From: Desmodesmus armatus
Taxonomy: Eukaryota; Chlorophyta; Chlorophyceae; Sphaeropleales; Scenedesmaceae
Assembly (NCBI GenBank): GCA_007449985.2
Contig: VIIQ02000091.1
Coordinates: forward strand, 310,001-374,000
DNA: 64,000 nt
Direction: 5' to 3'
Below are positions 27,772 through 39,086 of the stretch, in pieces. Numbering within the stretch: the stretch's first letter is position 1; every line of letters starts with the position of its first letter. The position numbers and the translations under genes are program-made. The notes under the pieces were generated by a model. The model did no database searches. It was not told where the DNA came from and saw nothing but the letters and a program-made list of their open reading frames with translations.

Positions 27772-30700
27772 CCGCTGTAATGCATGATTGCGGCCATAAA
27801 GCACAGCCAACCAGAAAGCATGAAAGGCCGCCATAGGACTGTCATGCTCGCCGTTTGACAGGTAAGCAGGTAAGCACAGAGCCCAGCACTCCGGTGCTTT
27901 GGCGCAAACCACAGGTCCATGTGTTCTGCAGCCGATAGCACCAACACCCGCACCCAGTCCCAAATCAACAATCACTCCAACACCACGGCCCTGCCCCAAC
28001 ACCCATCAGCGCCCTGTTCAGCGATTGATAGTGCCAAGCTTTTGTAGGCTCAACCTCAGCCTAAGCCTGCATAGTAAGGTACAACTTGCTGCCTGGTACA
28101 TGACGTGCTGGCAATGTCAAAGCACACCCAGCTGCTACCGCATTCGGCCTGTCACCACATATCGGCTACCCCCCCCCCCTCCCGTCAATAAGGTCATCAG
28201 CCATCAAGCAGCCCCACCTGTCGTCCATGCCTGCTGCTGTAGCCGCCGGGCCGGCAGCAGCAGCAGTGGCGTCTAGCACGCCCTGCAGCCCCGCCACTGC
28301 CAACTCCACCGCAGTTGACAGCTGGTCCTGCTGCTGGTGGATGCGCGCCAACAGCAGTGCAGCAAGCAGATCGCCTGCAGAGCATACGCGGCACCAACAC
28401 GACACGTGCGGCGTTGGCAAGACTGCTGCTGCCACTCTGCTTGAACTATACAGGACAAGGGTCATGCTACTCACGATGCAGGGTCTCCTAGCCCACTAAG
28501 TACTGTGGCCCATCCAGCCAGCAAGCCAGCAAGAGCAGCCAGCCAGCCAGCCAGAAAGCCATCCAGCCAGCCAGCCAGTCAGGCGGCCAGTCAGGCGGCA
28601 TGCCTGTCACTCCCTGCCTACCTGTGGCCCTCGCAAGCATCAGCACAAAGACACATTGAACCAAGCTGTCACGACAGTGCAGAGGTGCAACCACTCGGCC
28701 CGTGGCAGTTCTAGCAGGCTCTGCTGCTGTCCCCTTACACCGCTCCTCGCACCAACGTGTTGCCCTGCCTCCCTGCCCCCCCCCCACCAGGCTGGATGCA
28801 CTCCCTGTGTCTACACACACACACACACTTTTATGTTCACGTGTTCTACACACCTGTCCCTGTGAAGTACCCAGGGCGCTTGGGTATCCTTATGCAGAAG
28901 GTGGAGGGACAGCCAGACGCTTGGGGTACCTTGGTGGAGGCAACTAGAATGATGTGGCAGCACTCCTGCTGCTGCTGAGATTCCTGCTGCTGCTGCTGCT
29001 GCTGTGGCTCTTGCTGAGGCTCTTGCTGAGGCTCTTGCTGCTGCTCCTCAGCTTCTGACACAGTACTGCTGGGGGGGCTGTGGTACTCTGGGTGAGGAAG
29101 GGGTTCCAGACTGGTGATCACCTGGGGGGGGGGGGGGACAACACAGACACAACATCACGACAACATCAGGAAGCAATGGCCTGTACTCAAGCTTGCTGAA
29201 ACATCGCACACCACTTCTCAAGCGATCCACATGTGCAACACCTTGTCCTCCTGCCCACCCCCCACCCCTACCCGGGGCATCCATATGCACCCTCCGGCCC
29301 TCTCCCGGTCCCTCACCCTCCTGCCCTTGCCCAGGCCCCCCTCGCACCACTGTGTGTGGTCCCGCAGCGTGCAGTGCCTCAGCTGCAGCCAGTGCCTCCT
29401 GCGCACGCTCTGCCCCTCCCCCCTAGCACCCATTAACACGGCTACAGAAGCACCCACGCCAAGCAAACCCAGGTTGCACACCAACTTCAAGTGATCCACA
29501 TTTGCAACACATTGTCCTCTCGCCCCCCCCCCCCCCCACTCAGGGCATCCATATGCACCATCCTGCCCTCTCCCGGTCCCTCACCCTCCTGCCCCTTGCC
29601 CAGGCCCCCTCACCACTGTGTGTGGTCCTGCCGCACGCAGTGCCTCAGCTGCTGCCAGCGCCTCCTGCCCACCCTCTGGCCCCGCCTGGCAACCCTACGT
29701 CACAGCTGTAGAAGCAGCCACGCCAAGCCAGGCCCCCAACCCCCGATAGGCGTAGCAGCGAGGCAAAGAAAGTTACGCTGCTCTGCCCTCCCCCGGGCCC
29801 CTCGCACCACTGTGTGTGGTCCCGCAGTGTGCAGTGCCTCAGCTGCTGCCAGTGCCTCCTGCTCAGTGTTGACAGGCAGCCCCGTCAGCAGGCCAGCCTC
29901 AAACTGGTTGGGTGTCAACACATCACACAGCGGCACCAGCCTGCATACAACACGATTGCATGGCGGTGATGGCACAAAGGGGTGTTGGGGGGAGTTGTGT
30001 GTGTCAAGCAGAGAGCATACAAGAGAGCATACATGCATTCCTACTCTGATTGATACAGAAGCCTTGCACCCAGCTATGCCAGTGGTCATGATACGTGTGG
30101 GTGCGCCAGCACATGCACCGTGTGCACATGGCAAGCGCTGCATTCCTGCTTGAGCTGCATCAATCTTGGTACTCCCGCCTCTCCTTTTGCCCCTAGCTGC
30201 GTGACCGGCTCAGCCCCCCCTGCTCCTCCCTCGCCCCCTTTCTGCCTCACTGTGTTTTGTATGCTTCCATCAGCTCGCTGCTGACATACATCTTGCCCTC
30301 ATCACCCAACACAGGGTCACACACTGAACAGCAGCAGGGTGGAGAGAGGTATGCAGAGGGAGAGGCGAGCCAGAAAGGAATGACGTGTGTGGAGGGGATC
30401 TGAGTTCCCAGGGGGGGGGGGGTGTCAACGTGTGTGCTGCAACTGGTTGATGCATCAAAAGCAGCCATGACATGTGTGTTTGGTCAAACAGTCACCAAGC
30501 AGAGCTGATGCATGGCCAAGATCACCACTCTAAGTTAGTGATCCTGCACCACGTGGGGTCCAGGATGTGCAGCCGCCCCCCTGGTGCATCTCCTTCAAGC
30601 ATCACCCGGGGGGGGGGGGGGGGGTAGAAACAACACCCTTACGAGATGCTCACTGTCCTGTTCTGGTGTAAAGCCAAGGTGGGCATGCTTGATTCAGTCT

Positions 30701-33700
30701 GCGTCCAACACAAAGTTTGCCTTTCTGCTTCCCCTGCTCACCATATGTGAGGTGTGTGTTGACCCTTCTGAGCTCCTGGGCCACAGCAGCAACAGCCTGC
30801 AGCAGCGATAGGGACCCAATGTAGCCTGGGGGGAACATGGGGGAGCACGGGGGAGGGGAAGATGCAGGGCAGGGCAGGCAGTAGGGTGCAGTACAGTAGG
30901 GTGCAGTACAGTCAGTGTCAAAAGTGTGGGAAGTGTGGGCAGCAGGAGGCAGTGCAGGGCAAGGCATGACTGCTAGGCACCACGTCACCCCCCCCCTTTG
31001 CTGTGAGGGAGATGCGAGTGGTAGACCAGACCATGGTGTGACTGCCTGCCTGCTTGCAACTCCAAGTAGCAATTCGAGCCAGTAGCACCATTGACTATAC
31101 CGTTTCTGACCCTGCTGCAGCACTGTGGCCTGTAAGCCAAGCCAGACTCATGTGGCTGCCGTCAATGTGTTGTTCCAGTGTGACAATGGAGGAACACATC
31201 GACGGTCGCCACATCAGCCTGGTTTAGCTTGCAGGCCACACTGCTGCCACAGGGTCAGAAGTGGTCGCCACTAGCAGGCAACCCCTAAACCCTAAACCGC
31301 AAACCCTCCGAAACCCTAAACCAGGCCTACGGCACTAGCAATGAAGCAGTACTAGGGGGTACTATCAGTGGTGTCAGCAACACTGCAGGCACAGCAGTAA
31401 AACCACCACTAGAAGCAGTGAAGCACAGTGAAGGCAGAAGTGGAAGCAGCAGCGTTGGCAAAAGCAGCAGCAAGCAGCCACCTCATGAACCCCACCCCCG
31501 CTGCGCGCTTCCCTTCACGTGTGAGGAGGCGTTTATTGCAGACCAGGCTATTGCCTGTTGGTCCTGACACGTGCCTGCTGCATATTCCCCTGCAGCACAC
31601 ACCACTGATGTGGGGTGCCCCCCCCCCCCAAAGGCCAAAGACTGCCACACTAACTCAAAGCTTCCTCCTCCTCCCCCTGCCCCACCCCGGGCCCTCATCA
31701 CCACCAACAGTGCCCCCCCACCCCACCCTTCCACCCCAACCTGCTGTTTCAAGTCAGCTGGGTCCTGGCATGCACCCTATCTCAGATAGCTGGCTGCCAG
31801 AATTGCATGTGTGGAAAACTCCCAGCCCTATTGCAGCACTGGCCTGCAAGCCAGGCTGATGTGGATGCCCATCCGAGCAGGAAAAACATTTCAACGGCAG
31901 CCACAACAGCCTGGCCTGGGTTGCAGGCCACAGTGCTGCAGCAGGGTTGCCACTTTTTTTGTTGAGCAGAAATAGGATTGGTGCTGTTAAAACTATAACA
32001 GAGTGCGCAATCGCAATGGCGAACAGCATTGACAGGAGAAGCAGCAGCAGCAGTAGCAGTGGCATCATCACTGATAACAGCAGCAGCAGCAGCAGTTGTG
32101 ACGGCACAAGAGCTACAGTAGCAGCCACCACAACTCATCCAACCCAACCTAAGCCCCCCTTGAGCCCCCCCCGCCCCCCAAAAACCTCTCTTCCCCTCCC
32201 CCCTCTGGCCCCCACCTGTGAGTAGGTGTGTGTGGCAGACCAGGCCGTTGGCTGTGAGTCCCTGCAGTATGTCCTGAAGGTGTGAGCCATCAAACACGTG
32301 GCCCTTGATCAACGGGTAGCCAGTGTGGTTGGACAGCTGCACAGCACACACAGGACGGGGAAGGTAGATGGTGGTGGTGGCGGCGGGGGTGGTGGTGGAG
32401 GTGGTGTGTAGACACAGGGAGTGCATCCAGCCAATGCATGTGTGCCATGTTTATGTGTAGACACAGGGAGTGCATCCAGCCAATGCATCAACCATCCGAA
32501 GTTGTGACAAACCGGAGTTGTGGTGGTGGTGAGGGGGGGGGGGTCAGACAGAGAGCTTGTGTTGGGTGGTGGTGTGGGGGCAGGGACAGGGAGCAGGGCA
32601 GCAAGACGGCAGTATCAATTGCAGGGCAGACAGTCAATATGATGTGTGCATGAGCATGTCTGTCTTCAAAAATTGCAGAGTATCCCAACCCGTGAGGTGG
32701 ACACATGCAGAGCCATCGCTCGATTTTGCAAGCAGGGGTACAACCTACAAGTTGAGAGTGTCTGTGCAGTCAGGCAGGACCTGACATTTCAAAGCTGCAG
32801 GCCAATGCACCATCACACAATACTTTGCGCAGGGCATTGTGAACATATGCCAGGCTCTCATTTGCCAGGCTTCACTGACTGTTGCAAGTACCGTGCTGCT
32901 CTGCTTGATGATCACCAGCCTTGAAGGCACCTGATGGGGTCAATGTTCATGTATATCCCCAACCCTTGATTCCTAGGTACCTCCCCACTTAGAGTGAGGC
33001 AATGCGCCAGGTGTGGTAGCCTGCCCCAGCCTCTTAGCTGCGCCCATACTTACTGCAGTGAAGCACCCAGCTGCAGGTTTTGATTCACTCCGCCTCATTC
33101 ATCATCATCAGTGCCAACTTAGCTTCACGGTTTGTCCTCCTGGGTGGTTTCCCCCTCCTGGAGGCCGTTGCATCATACCGTATGGGGGCCCCTGCTGCGG
33201 TTGAAAGTTCTGACGATTTCTTTTCACCCAAGCTAATCCTCCTACGACAATGCCTGTGTGTGCGATGCTCAGCGGCTGGAGTCCCAGGTCCCATTCATGC
33301 GCCTTTGACAGCAAGATCTGAATCATGTTGTTGCATTTTCCTAGGCTCCTTTGGCCTGTGCACCCAGCAGTATCAGACAGGGCTGTCAGCCGGCCCCTCA
33401 CCTGCACTGAGTAGATAGGGTCCACATCAAACCCCAGCAGCTGCAGGGGGAACACCGCTGCCTTGTTGCCCACGTAGCCATGCACCACACTCGACTGAAT
33501 TGACAGCACACGCGGACTGAACTGCTGCTGCTCCTGGGGTGAAGCACCAGCGGTAGTAGCACTAGGGGTTGCAGACATGCTGACGGTCTGATGGCAGTTG
33601 CCAGTTGAGAGCTGTGGCGGCCTGATGGGTGGGGTTGCTGGGGCAACCTTGCTGCAGAGTCGATGCAGGCTGGTGACAGGGTGGTGGGAGTGGTTGGACA

Positions 33701-33716
33701 AGCAACGCAGCAGCAT
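27622..33716 (-). CDS. Pyridoxal kinase (vitamin B6 salvage, EC 2.7.1.35)
   Basis: Phosphorylates pyridoxal/pyridoxine/pyridoxamine with ATP (PfkB/ribokinase-like fold). Exons in transcript order: 33402-33716, 32216-32336, 30742-30825, 30251-30323, 29808-29940, 28854-29121, 28218-28374, 27622-27730; phases close, 419 aa. Motifs: [23 protein letters not shown] start, [43 protein letters not shown], and [11 protein letters not shown] carrying the catalytic Asp, then ELRLVQSQ near the C-terminus. Two oddities: a Gln/Glu-Pro-rich insert of about 35 residues ([12 protein letters not shown] and poly-Q) between VITSLEP and [11 protein letters not shown], and repeated partial copies of exon 5 in the next intron. 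The start is uncertain: 33716 gives an Arg/Ser/His-rich leader suited to organelle import, 33578 (MSATPSATT) gives 373 aa, closer to the usual 300-340 aa. Confidence 0.93.
28790..28826 (+). repeat. Dispersed short repeat, copy 3 (pyridoxal kinase intron)
   Basis: Core GGCTGGATGCACTCCCTGTG running into a (CA)n stretch, in the intron between pyridoxal kinase exons 6 and 7. Confidence 0.8.
29215..29735 (-). repeat. Two tandem copies (about 265 bp) of the 3' half of pyridoxal kinase exon 5 plus intron
   Basis: The true exon 5 ends [17 protein letters not shown] at 29808. Near-identical exon-like segments occur at about 29341-29410 ([17 protein letters not shown]) and 29607-29680 ([17 protein letters not shown]), each followed by a GT donor (GTGCGA, GTGAGG). 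The flanking intron (GGGCATCCATATGCACC, CTCTCCCGGTCCCTCACCCT) is duplicated too. The copies stay in frame and intact and the middle copy has a stronger donor than the true exon, so alternative use is possible, although neither copy has a strong acceptor. Confidence 0.85.
31104..31260. mobile_element. Foldback/MITE-like element, copy A
   Basis: About 157 bases forming one imperfect inverted repeat. Ends TTCTGACCCTGCTGCAGCAC and, at the right, the complement (CAGGGTCAGAA); the terminal 27 bases match at 24 positions and pairing continues inward with mismatches through GTGGCCTG, GCCAAGCCAGA and GATGTGTTG. It lies in the pyridoxal kinase intron between exons 2 and 3. No transposase. Confidence 0.75.
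31281..31322 (-). repeat. Interstitial telomere-type repeat (CCCTAAA)
   Basis: Degenerate array with three exact CCCTAAA units and variants (CGCAAACCCTCCGAA), adjoining the foldback element at 31104-31260, in a pyridoxal kinase intron. Confidence 0.8.
31825..31948. mobile_element. Foldback/MITE-like element, copy B (same family as copy A)
   Basis: About 124 bases with inverted ends CCTATTGCAGCACTGGCCTG and the complement of AACCCTGCTGCAGCACTGTG. It shares GCAGCACT-GGCCTG, AAGCCAGG and GATGTGG with 31104-31260, so the two are one family. Located in the same pyridoxal kinase intron. Confidence 0.7.
32404..32492 (-). repeat. Dispersed short repeat, copies 4 and 5 in tandem (pyridoxal kinase intron 1)
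   Basis: Two copies about 52 bases apart, each reading GTAGACACAGGGAGTGCATC then CAGCCAATGCAT on the + strand. They lie in the first intron of pyridoxal kinase. The second extends into ATCAACCATCC, shared with the copy at 15480. Confidence 0.8.
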
Positions 33717-34222
33717 GGACCTTAAAAAAAGAAGAGCTGACAGCACTGGTAGTGACAGTCAAGGAGGCCTACAACGCGTTGTGGGCCTGTCTGACTAGGG
33801 GCTACATCACATGTTGGGAGGAAACTCGTGACATAATGTTATATTGTTACATGAAGTGACATGTGCGGGTAGTCTGGAAGGTGAAGTGATATACATAGCA
33901 CAGTGTCTGTGCTGTCAGTGTTTGTGCTGTCAGTGTCTGTGCTGCTCTCTGCCCTTGCTATCTTGCTGATCTGCCATCAGTGCATTCAGAGTACGCCGTG
34001 CATCGTGTCACTGTCTCATTGCCCTGGCATCATCATCTGTCAAACTATCTACGTTGCTGTTTTCTGCCTTCCACACGCCCTTCTTCTTGTCCCCCTCCTT
34101 CCCCCTCCCCCAAGCACGTGGGGTGGTTTAGGGCCTGAGTGGGCGAAACAGCAGGGTGAGGGTGGAAAGCAGCGCAGTTCGTTTCGTCTGTCCTTCGACT
34201 GTTTAACGGGCACTTCGACGTC
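33717..34222. promoter_or_regulatory. Shared divergent promoter region, pyridoxal kinase / carA
   Basis: About 500 bases (about 640 if pyridoxal kinase starts at 33578) separate two head-to-head genes. It holds three tandem 15-base units CAGTGTYTGTGCTGY at 33901-33945. Sequence skew flips from CA-rich to GT-rich here, consistent with divergent transcription. No TATA box is evident. Confidence 0.5.
33901..33945. repeat. 15-bp tandem repeat x 3 in the divergent promoter
   Basis: CAGTGTCTGTGCTGT, CAGTGTTTGTGCTGT and CAGTGTCTGTGCTGC follow one another exactly. Could be 5' UTR or promoter; no function inferred. Confidence 0.9.
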
Positions 34223-37200
34223 ATGGCGCAGCTCCACCTGACATCTAGGGCTTCGGGCCTTTCCCGGCTGTCGCAAACACAGCAGCCCTGCTGTGCAGTC
34301 CTGCCTGGCCGGGCATGCCAGAGCAGCCGTCAAACTCCGTTCTTCAGCCAAGCACAGGCCAGCAGCAGTCGGGCGGGTGCAGCAGCGGTGCAGGTGCTGC
34401 AGTCATCCAAACGTCAAAGACGCAGTGTCCTGGTGCAGGTGGGTGCAACAAGCGATGTTTTATGGGCTGAAATAGCATAGATCAACTACTGCTGTGTGAT
34501 CAGCGCCCTCGGGGCACTCTTCAGCAAGGCAGGGACTGGTAGGGTGTCTGTCACAGTGCTGCTGCTGCTGCTGAAAGCGGCCCTGGCCCGATCAGCAGGC
34601 CAGACTGCAAAACGGTGATGAGCTACGTTGTCACTCGTAGAAGTCTTATACGAAGTGCATTCAAGCATCCGAAATGGACGTCCTGCAAGTTCATGGGATT
34701 AGGGTTTCGTCGGTTTCGCTTCCCCTGTGTTCCCTCCTGTTTTTGCCTCCAGTGGTGTTGCACCTGCAACAAGTCTACCTCGCATGCTGGCTGTGGCTTG
34801 CCAGCAAGTTTGACCGATCTAGTGCGTGTATATGTGAACCCTTGGGCGCTGTTTCCACTGTGTGTGCAGGCCTCTGGTGCAGCCTACCCCTTCAAGAAGA
34901 AGGATGCCAGGCTGGTGCTGGAGGATGGCTCTGTGTGGCACGGCACAGCCTTTGGTGCCAAGGGCACCGAGGTGGGGGAGGTGGTCTTCAACACATCCAT
35001 CACAGGTGTGTGTGTGGGGGGGGGTGCGTTGGCAGCTACAGACCCAGGGGGCGGGGCAGCAGGGTGCAGGCAGGGCTGACCACTGGTGTCGGACGCACAT
35101 GGCAGTGGGCGAAAGGCAGGGGTGGTGTTGACGTGAGCAGTATTGGCCCTGCTGGGCTGAGCTAGCTGTAGGATGTGTAGTTGTGTGAGCACAGGGGAAC
35201 GGGTCTGGCGCAACATGAGTTGCCAACATGTGCTAGTGGGCAGCGATAGGGCGCACTGCAAGTGCAGGCTGCTGGGGTCTGTGGGGTCTTGCTGTGACCA
35301 AGAGTGCATGTTGGACAGGCCTTGGATGGGGCAGCACAGTAGTAGTCACAGCAAATGCGGCAGGCAAGGCAACCTCACTGCAAGAATGGGCAGGGAGGTT
35401 TGCGCACTTGCAGTTGAACAGCTTGCAGTTGAACAGCTTGCAGTTGAACTTGCAGTTGAACAGCTTGCAGAAGGTGTTCAGACAGCACAACAACAGTGCA
35501 GCCAGGACAGCAGCAGGAGCGTGGTGCGGCACCGACGGCAGTAACAGCCGAAGGCGCAGGGGTGGAGAGGTTGGGAGCTTCAAAGGCAAAGAGCTGTAAG
35601 CGGCGCTGCTCTTTGTCCTTCTTTATGCTGTGTGTGCATGCAGCAGGCAGACGGGTTGCTTGTCAACCATCATTTGTTATCACTCTTGTAGGAGTGGCGC
35701 TTTGTGCCTGACCCGTCTGTCTGGTGCCTTGTCTGCTATTTGCTGGTTGCTGCTGCTGCTGCAGGTTACCAGGAGATCATGACTGACCCCAGTTACAAGG
35801 GCCAGTTTGTGGTGTTCACACACCCACACATCGGCAATGTGGGCATCAATGACGGTAAGTGTGTCATATCACTACCTCCGGGAGCAGTTTCCCACACAAA
35901 GTGTAACCATATGCTGGGTGGATGCAGCAGCACATGCAGGGTTGGTGTTGCTGTTTGTCTTGGCGGCAGTGCGATTTGGTTGGCGACAGTGCTGATGCAA
36001 CATGGCATGCAGGTGTTGGGCAAGGCCCCTCAGGGTTGCTTTTAGGCACGCCCATCAGTCACCTTCTCTCAATGCACGCCCTGTGCTGCCCCGCTCCAGC
36101 CCCCCGACCTCCCCACCCCCAACCCCACACCCCCTGTACAGCAACCGCACTTGAGTAAGCCACAACCTTCTCTCAATGGACGCTCTGTTCTGTACCCTGC
36201 CACCTCCCTTTTCCTCCCCCACCCACCCCCCAGATGATGAGGAGTCAGCGAAGTGCCACCTTGGTGCCGTGATTGTGCGTGACCTGTCCATCGTGGTGTC
36301 CAACTACCGCTCTGTCATGACGCTGGATGAGTACTGCAAGAAGCACAACGTGCTGGGCATCAGCGGCATTGACACACGCCAGCTCACAAAGGTGGGTGGG
36401 CTTGGGGTAGCTTTTTTTGAACCCGGTACCCTGTTGAACCCTGTTGCTTTGTGTCACGGTTGGGCGCAATAAACAACAACGCTACCCTGATGCACAGCAG
36501 GCTGAGGCACTGGTCCTGCAGTTGCTGTGGGGATTGGTGGGTTGTTGGTGGATGTTTTGGTGACAGTGACGTGGCTGCACAGGGAGGTTGGTACAGCCTG
36601 GAGGCATTCAGGGGAAGGTAGTGGCATGCATGGACCAACCCACTTGGACTGACATTGCGTGTGTGTTTTTGCGGGGTTTTGACTGGTTGTGCCCTGCGCA
36701 GGTTCTGCGTGAGACTGGGTGCCTGAACGGTGTGGTGACCGCTGATGCCAGCAAGAGTGATGAGGAGCTGGTGGCAATGACCAAGAACTGGAGCATCGTG
36801 GGACAGGACCTGCTCAAAGTGGTGAGTCGCACACACATTCTTGGAAGAGAGTGAGTGGGGGCAGCTGAGGCATGCTGCTGGTGTGGAGACGACGACGAAT
36901 GGATGGGGCCACGGGCAAGCCAGCAGCACTTACAGAGGCGCTGCTGGCAAAGGATGTGTGTTATGGGCATGTTGCCAGCACGTCGGCTCTGTGCTGACCC
37001 GTGCTGTGTCATGCTGTGCTGTGCAGGTGTCTTGCACAGAGCCATATGAGTGGAAGGACCCCACCATCAACGAGTGGGAGTTCAGCCAGCAGGCTGTCGA
37101 GGCTGCACAGGGCAAGCGCTTCAAGGTGAGGAGGCTTATATAAAAGTTTTGATTTTTTGGTCTGTAGTGCAAGTACAAAAAATGTAGGCAATATTACAGA

Positions 37201-39086
37201 GGGAAAATCTATAAAAACCATTCTGTTGGGGCACACAGGCTGTGACGGCACGATGAGGTGCAGGGGTTCAGCTTGTGCTGCTGTAAGGAAGCAATCATTA
37301 GGTGTAGTACACCTGGCCAGCAAGCAGGCGGGCTGTAGCTCGTTTGCAGCAGCAGCAGCAGCCAAGTGCAGGTGCTGTTCACAGTCTGCAGTCCTTGCAG
37401 TCTGAGCAAGCTGGTCATGCCAACCACACTCCCAAGGCATGGGCATGAACATGAGCAACGTGATGCAGCCCGGACTGCTGCTAACACATCAGCCCCTTGT
37501 TGAAAGCATGCCTCAATATGTTTTGTCAGCAACACCAAGATGCTGCATCAACAGTACGTGCTGTGTGTTTTTGAATCATGTTGGTGCAGGTTGTTGCATA
37601 CGACTTTGGCATCAAGCACAACATCCTGCGCCGCCTGGCCTCATACGGCTGCAGCATCACTGTGGTGCCAGCAGACTACCCTGCAGACAAGGTCATGGCA
37701 CTCAACCCTGACGGAGTCTTCTTCAGCAACGGACCCGTAAGTGTAGGGTTTTGGGTCTATGCACAGGGGCCTCCTAACCACTAGGAGACAGGTGGCATGG
37801 GTGCAGACACAGCTGAGCAGTGAGTCTGGTAGTCGTGTTGTGGTTGAGGAGACACTCCCATGGTGCAGCTAGCGTGGCTGCTGCGGCCAGTGACAGGATC
37901 TGGACCCTGGCCATGCTGCCTGTCTCGTGGTATTGGTTAGGTGTGACCAGCGGTGCGCCTCGTGGCAGCCAGAGGCATACGCCAGGGTGTCTTGCTGAAG
38001 GCTGTTGCTTGCTTGCTTTTGCTGCTATCGCAGGGTGACCCGTCTGCAGCCCCCTATGCAGTTGACAATGCTAAGGCCATCCTTGGCAAGAAGCCTGTGT
38101 TTGGCATCTGCATGGGTCACCAAATCCTGGGCCAGGCCTTTGGCGGGAAGACCTTCAAGCTGAAGTTTGGCCACCACGGCGGCAACCACCCAATCAGGCA
38201 CAACCCATCAGGTACTACCTAGCAGGAGGCTGTGCAGTGTGCTGCAGCTGCCAGCAGCATGGTGACTGTACTGCCTGATGCTGTCAGCTTGGTGCTGGCT
38301 GGCAGTCGTCAATGTGTCAGCAAACCCCACTGATTGTGAGTGGTGTATGGAAACACAGAATCTAGGGTTCATCCACCACACCTCGTCACGGATCCCAACA
38401 GCGCTGTTCCACCTGGTGGCTGACCTACCTCTTGGCTGCTGGTGCTGTGTGTGCAGGGCGTGTGGAGATCAGCGCGCAGAACCACAACTTTGCAGTTGAC
38501 CCTGCCACCCTGCCCGAGGGTGTTGAGGTGACTCACATCAACCTCAACGATGGCACGTGTGCAGGCATGGTGTACCCTGCCATGAAGGCAATGACCATCC
38601 AGGTGAGACAGGGGTTGCCATTGTGTGTTACACTTTCCTTTTCTTTTTGTTTCAAGAGAGCCTTTTCTTTTTGTTTCAGAAGAGATACGTGTTCAGTTTA
38701 GGGTGTAGAGGTTTCCCTAAACCCTCACCCCTTTCAGTCATCATTCAATGGGTGGCTTCGCCAACCATCGAACAAGACAGGCCTGGGCAGAGTAGGTGCT
38801 GTGTACGCTGCGATGTTGTGTAGGGTGCAACGTGCACAACTCATCAGCATCCTAGTCAACAGGCGGACCTGCTGGTCTACAGTGTGTTTGCGGCACAGCT
38901 GCTAGTGATTACATGTGTTTGTACACTAGTCACCTAAGAAGCCATGTTGAAACCACGTCTCATCTGCATGGTGTGTGTTGTGTCCTGCAGTACCATCCGG
39001 AGGCCTCCCCCGGCCCCCACGATGCCGACATCTGCTTTGAGCAGTTTTATGAGATGATGAAGGCAGAGGCTCTGGTCAAGGCATGA
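34223..39086 (+). CDS. carA: Carbamoyl-phosphate synthase small subunit (glutaminase), plastid-type
   Basis: Hydrolyses glutamine and passes ammonia to the large subunit for carbamoyl phosphate (arginine and pyrimidine synthesis). Exons: 34223-34438, 34870-35005, 35765-35854, 36234-36391, 36702-36821, 37027-37125, 37590-37736, 38034-38211, 38457-38602, 38991-39086; 461 aa, phases close. Exon 1 (72 aa) is Ser/Arg/Gln/Ala-rich and nearly free of acidic residues, typical of a plastid transit peptide. The CPSase_sm_chain domain follows ([45 protein letters not shown]). The class I glutamine amidotransferase domain has [11 protein letters not shown] with nucleophile Cys about 348, and the [11 protein letters not shown] end with His about 432 and Glu about 434, so the triad is complete. 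Arabidopsis CarA is about 430 aa, a good match. Confidence 0.97.
35411..35470. repeat. carA: 15-bp tandem repeat in carA intron 2
   Basis: CAGTTGAACAGCTTG repeated about four times, one unit shortened to nine bases. Lies in the intron 35006-35764. Confidence 0.9.
38697..38727. repeat. carA: Short inverted telomere-type motif in carA intron 9
   Basis: TTTAGGG, then 13 bases later CCCTAAACCCT in opposite orientation. Adjacent upstream is a duplicated CTTTTTGTTTCA (about 38640-38680). Very short; could be chance. Confidence 0.4.

Noticed and set aside
34486..34869. Open frames between carA exons 1 and 2
   Set aside because: Interrupted, intron-like sequence; carA splice phases close without them.
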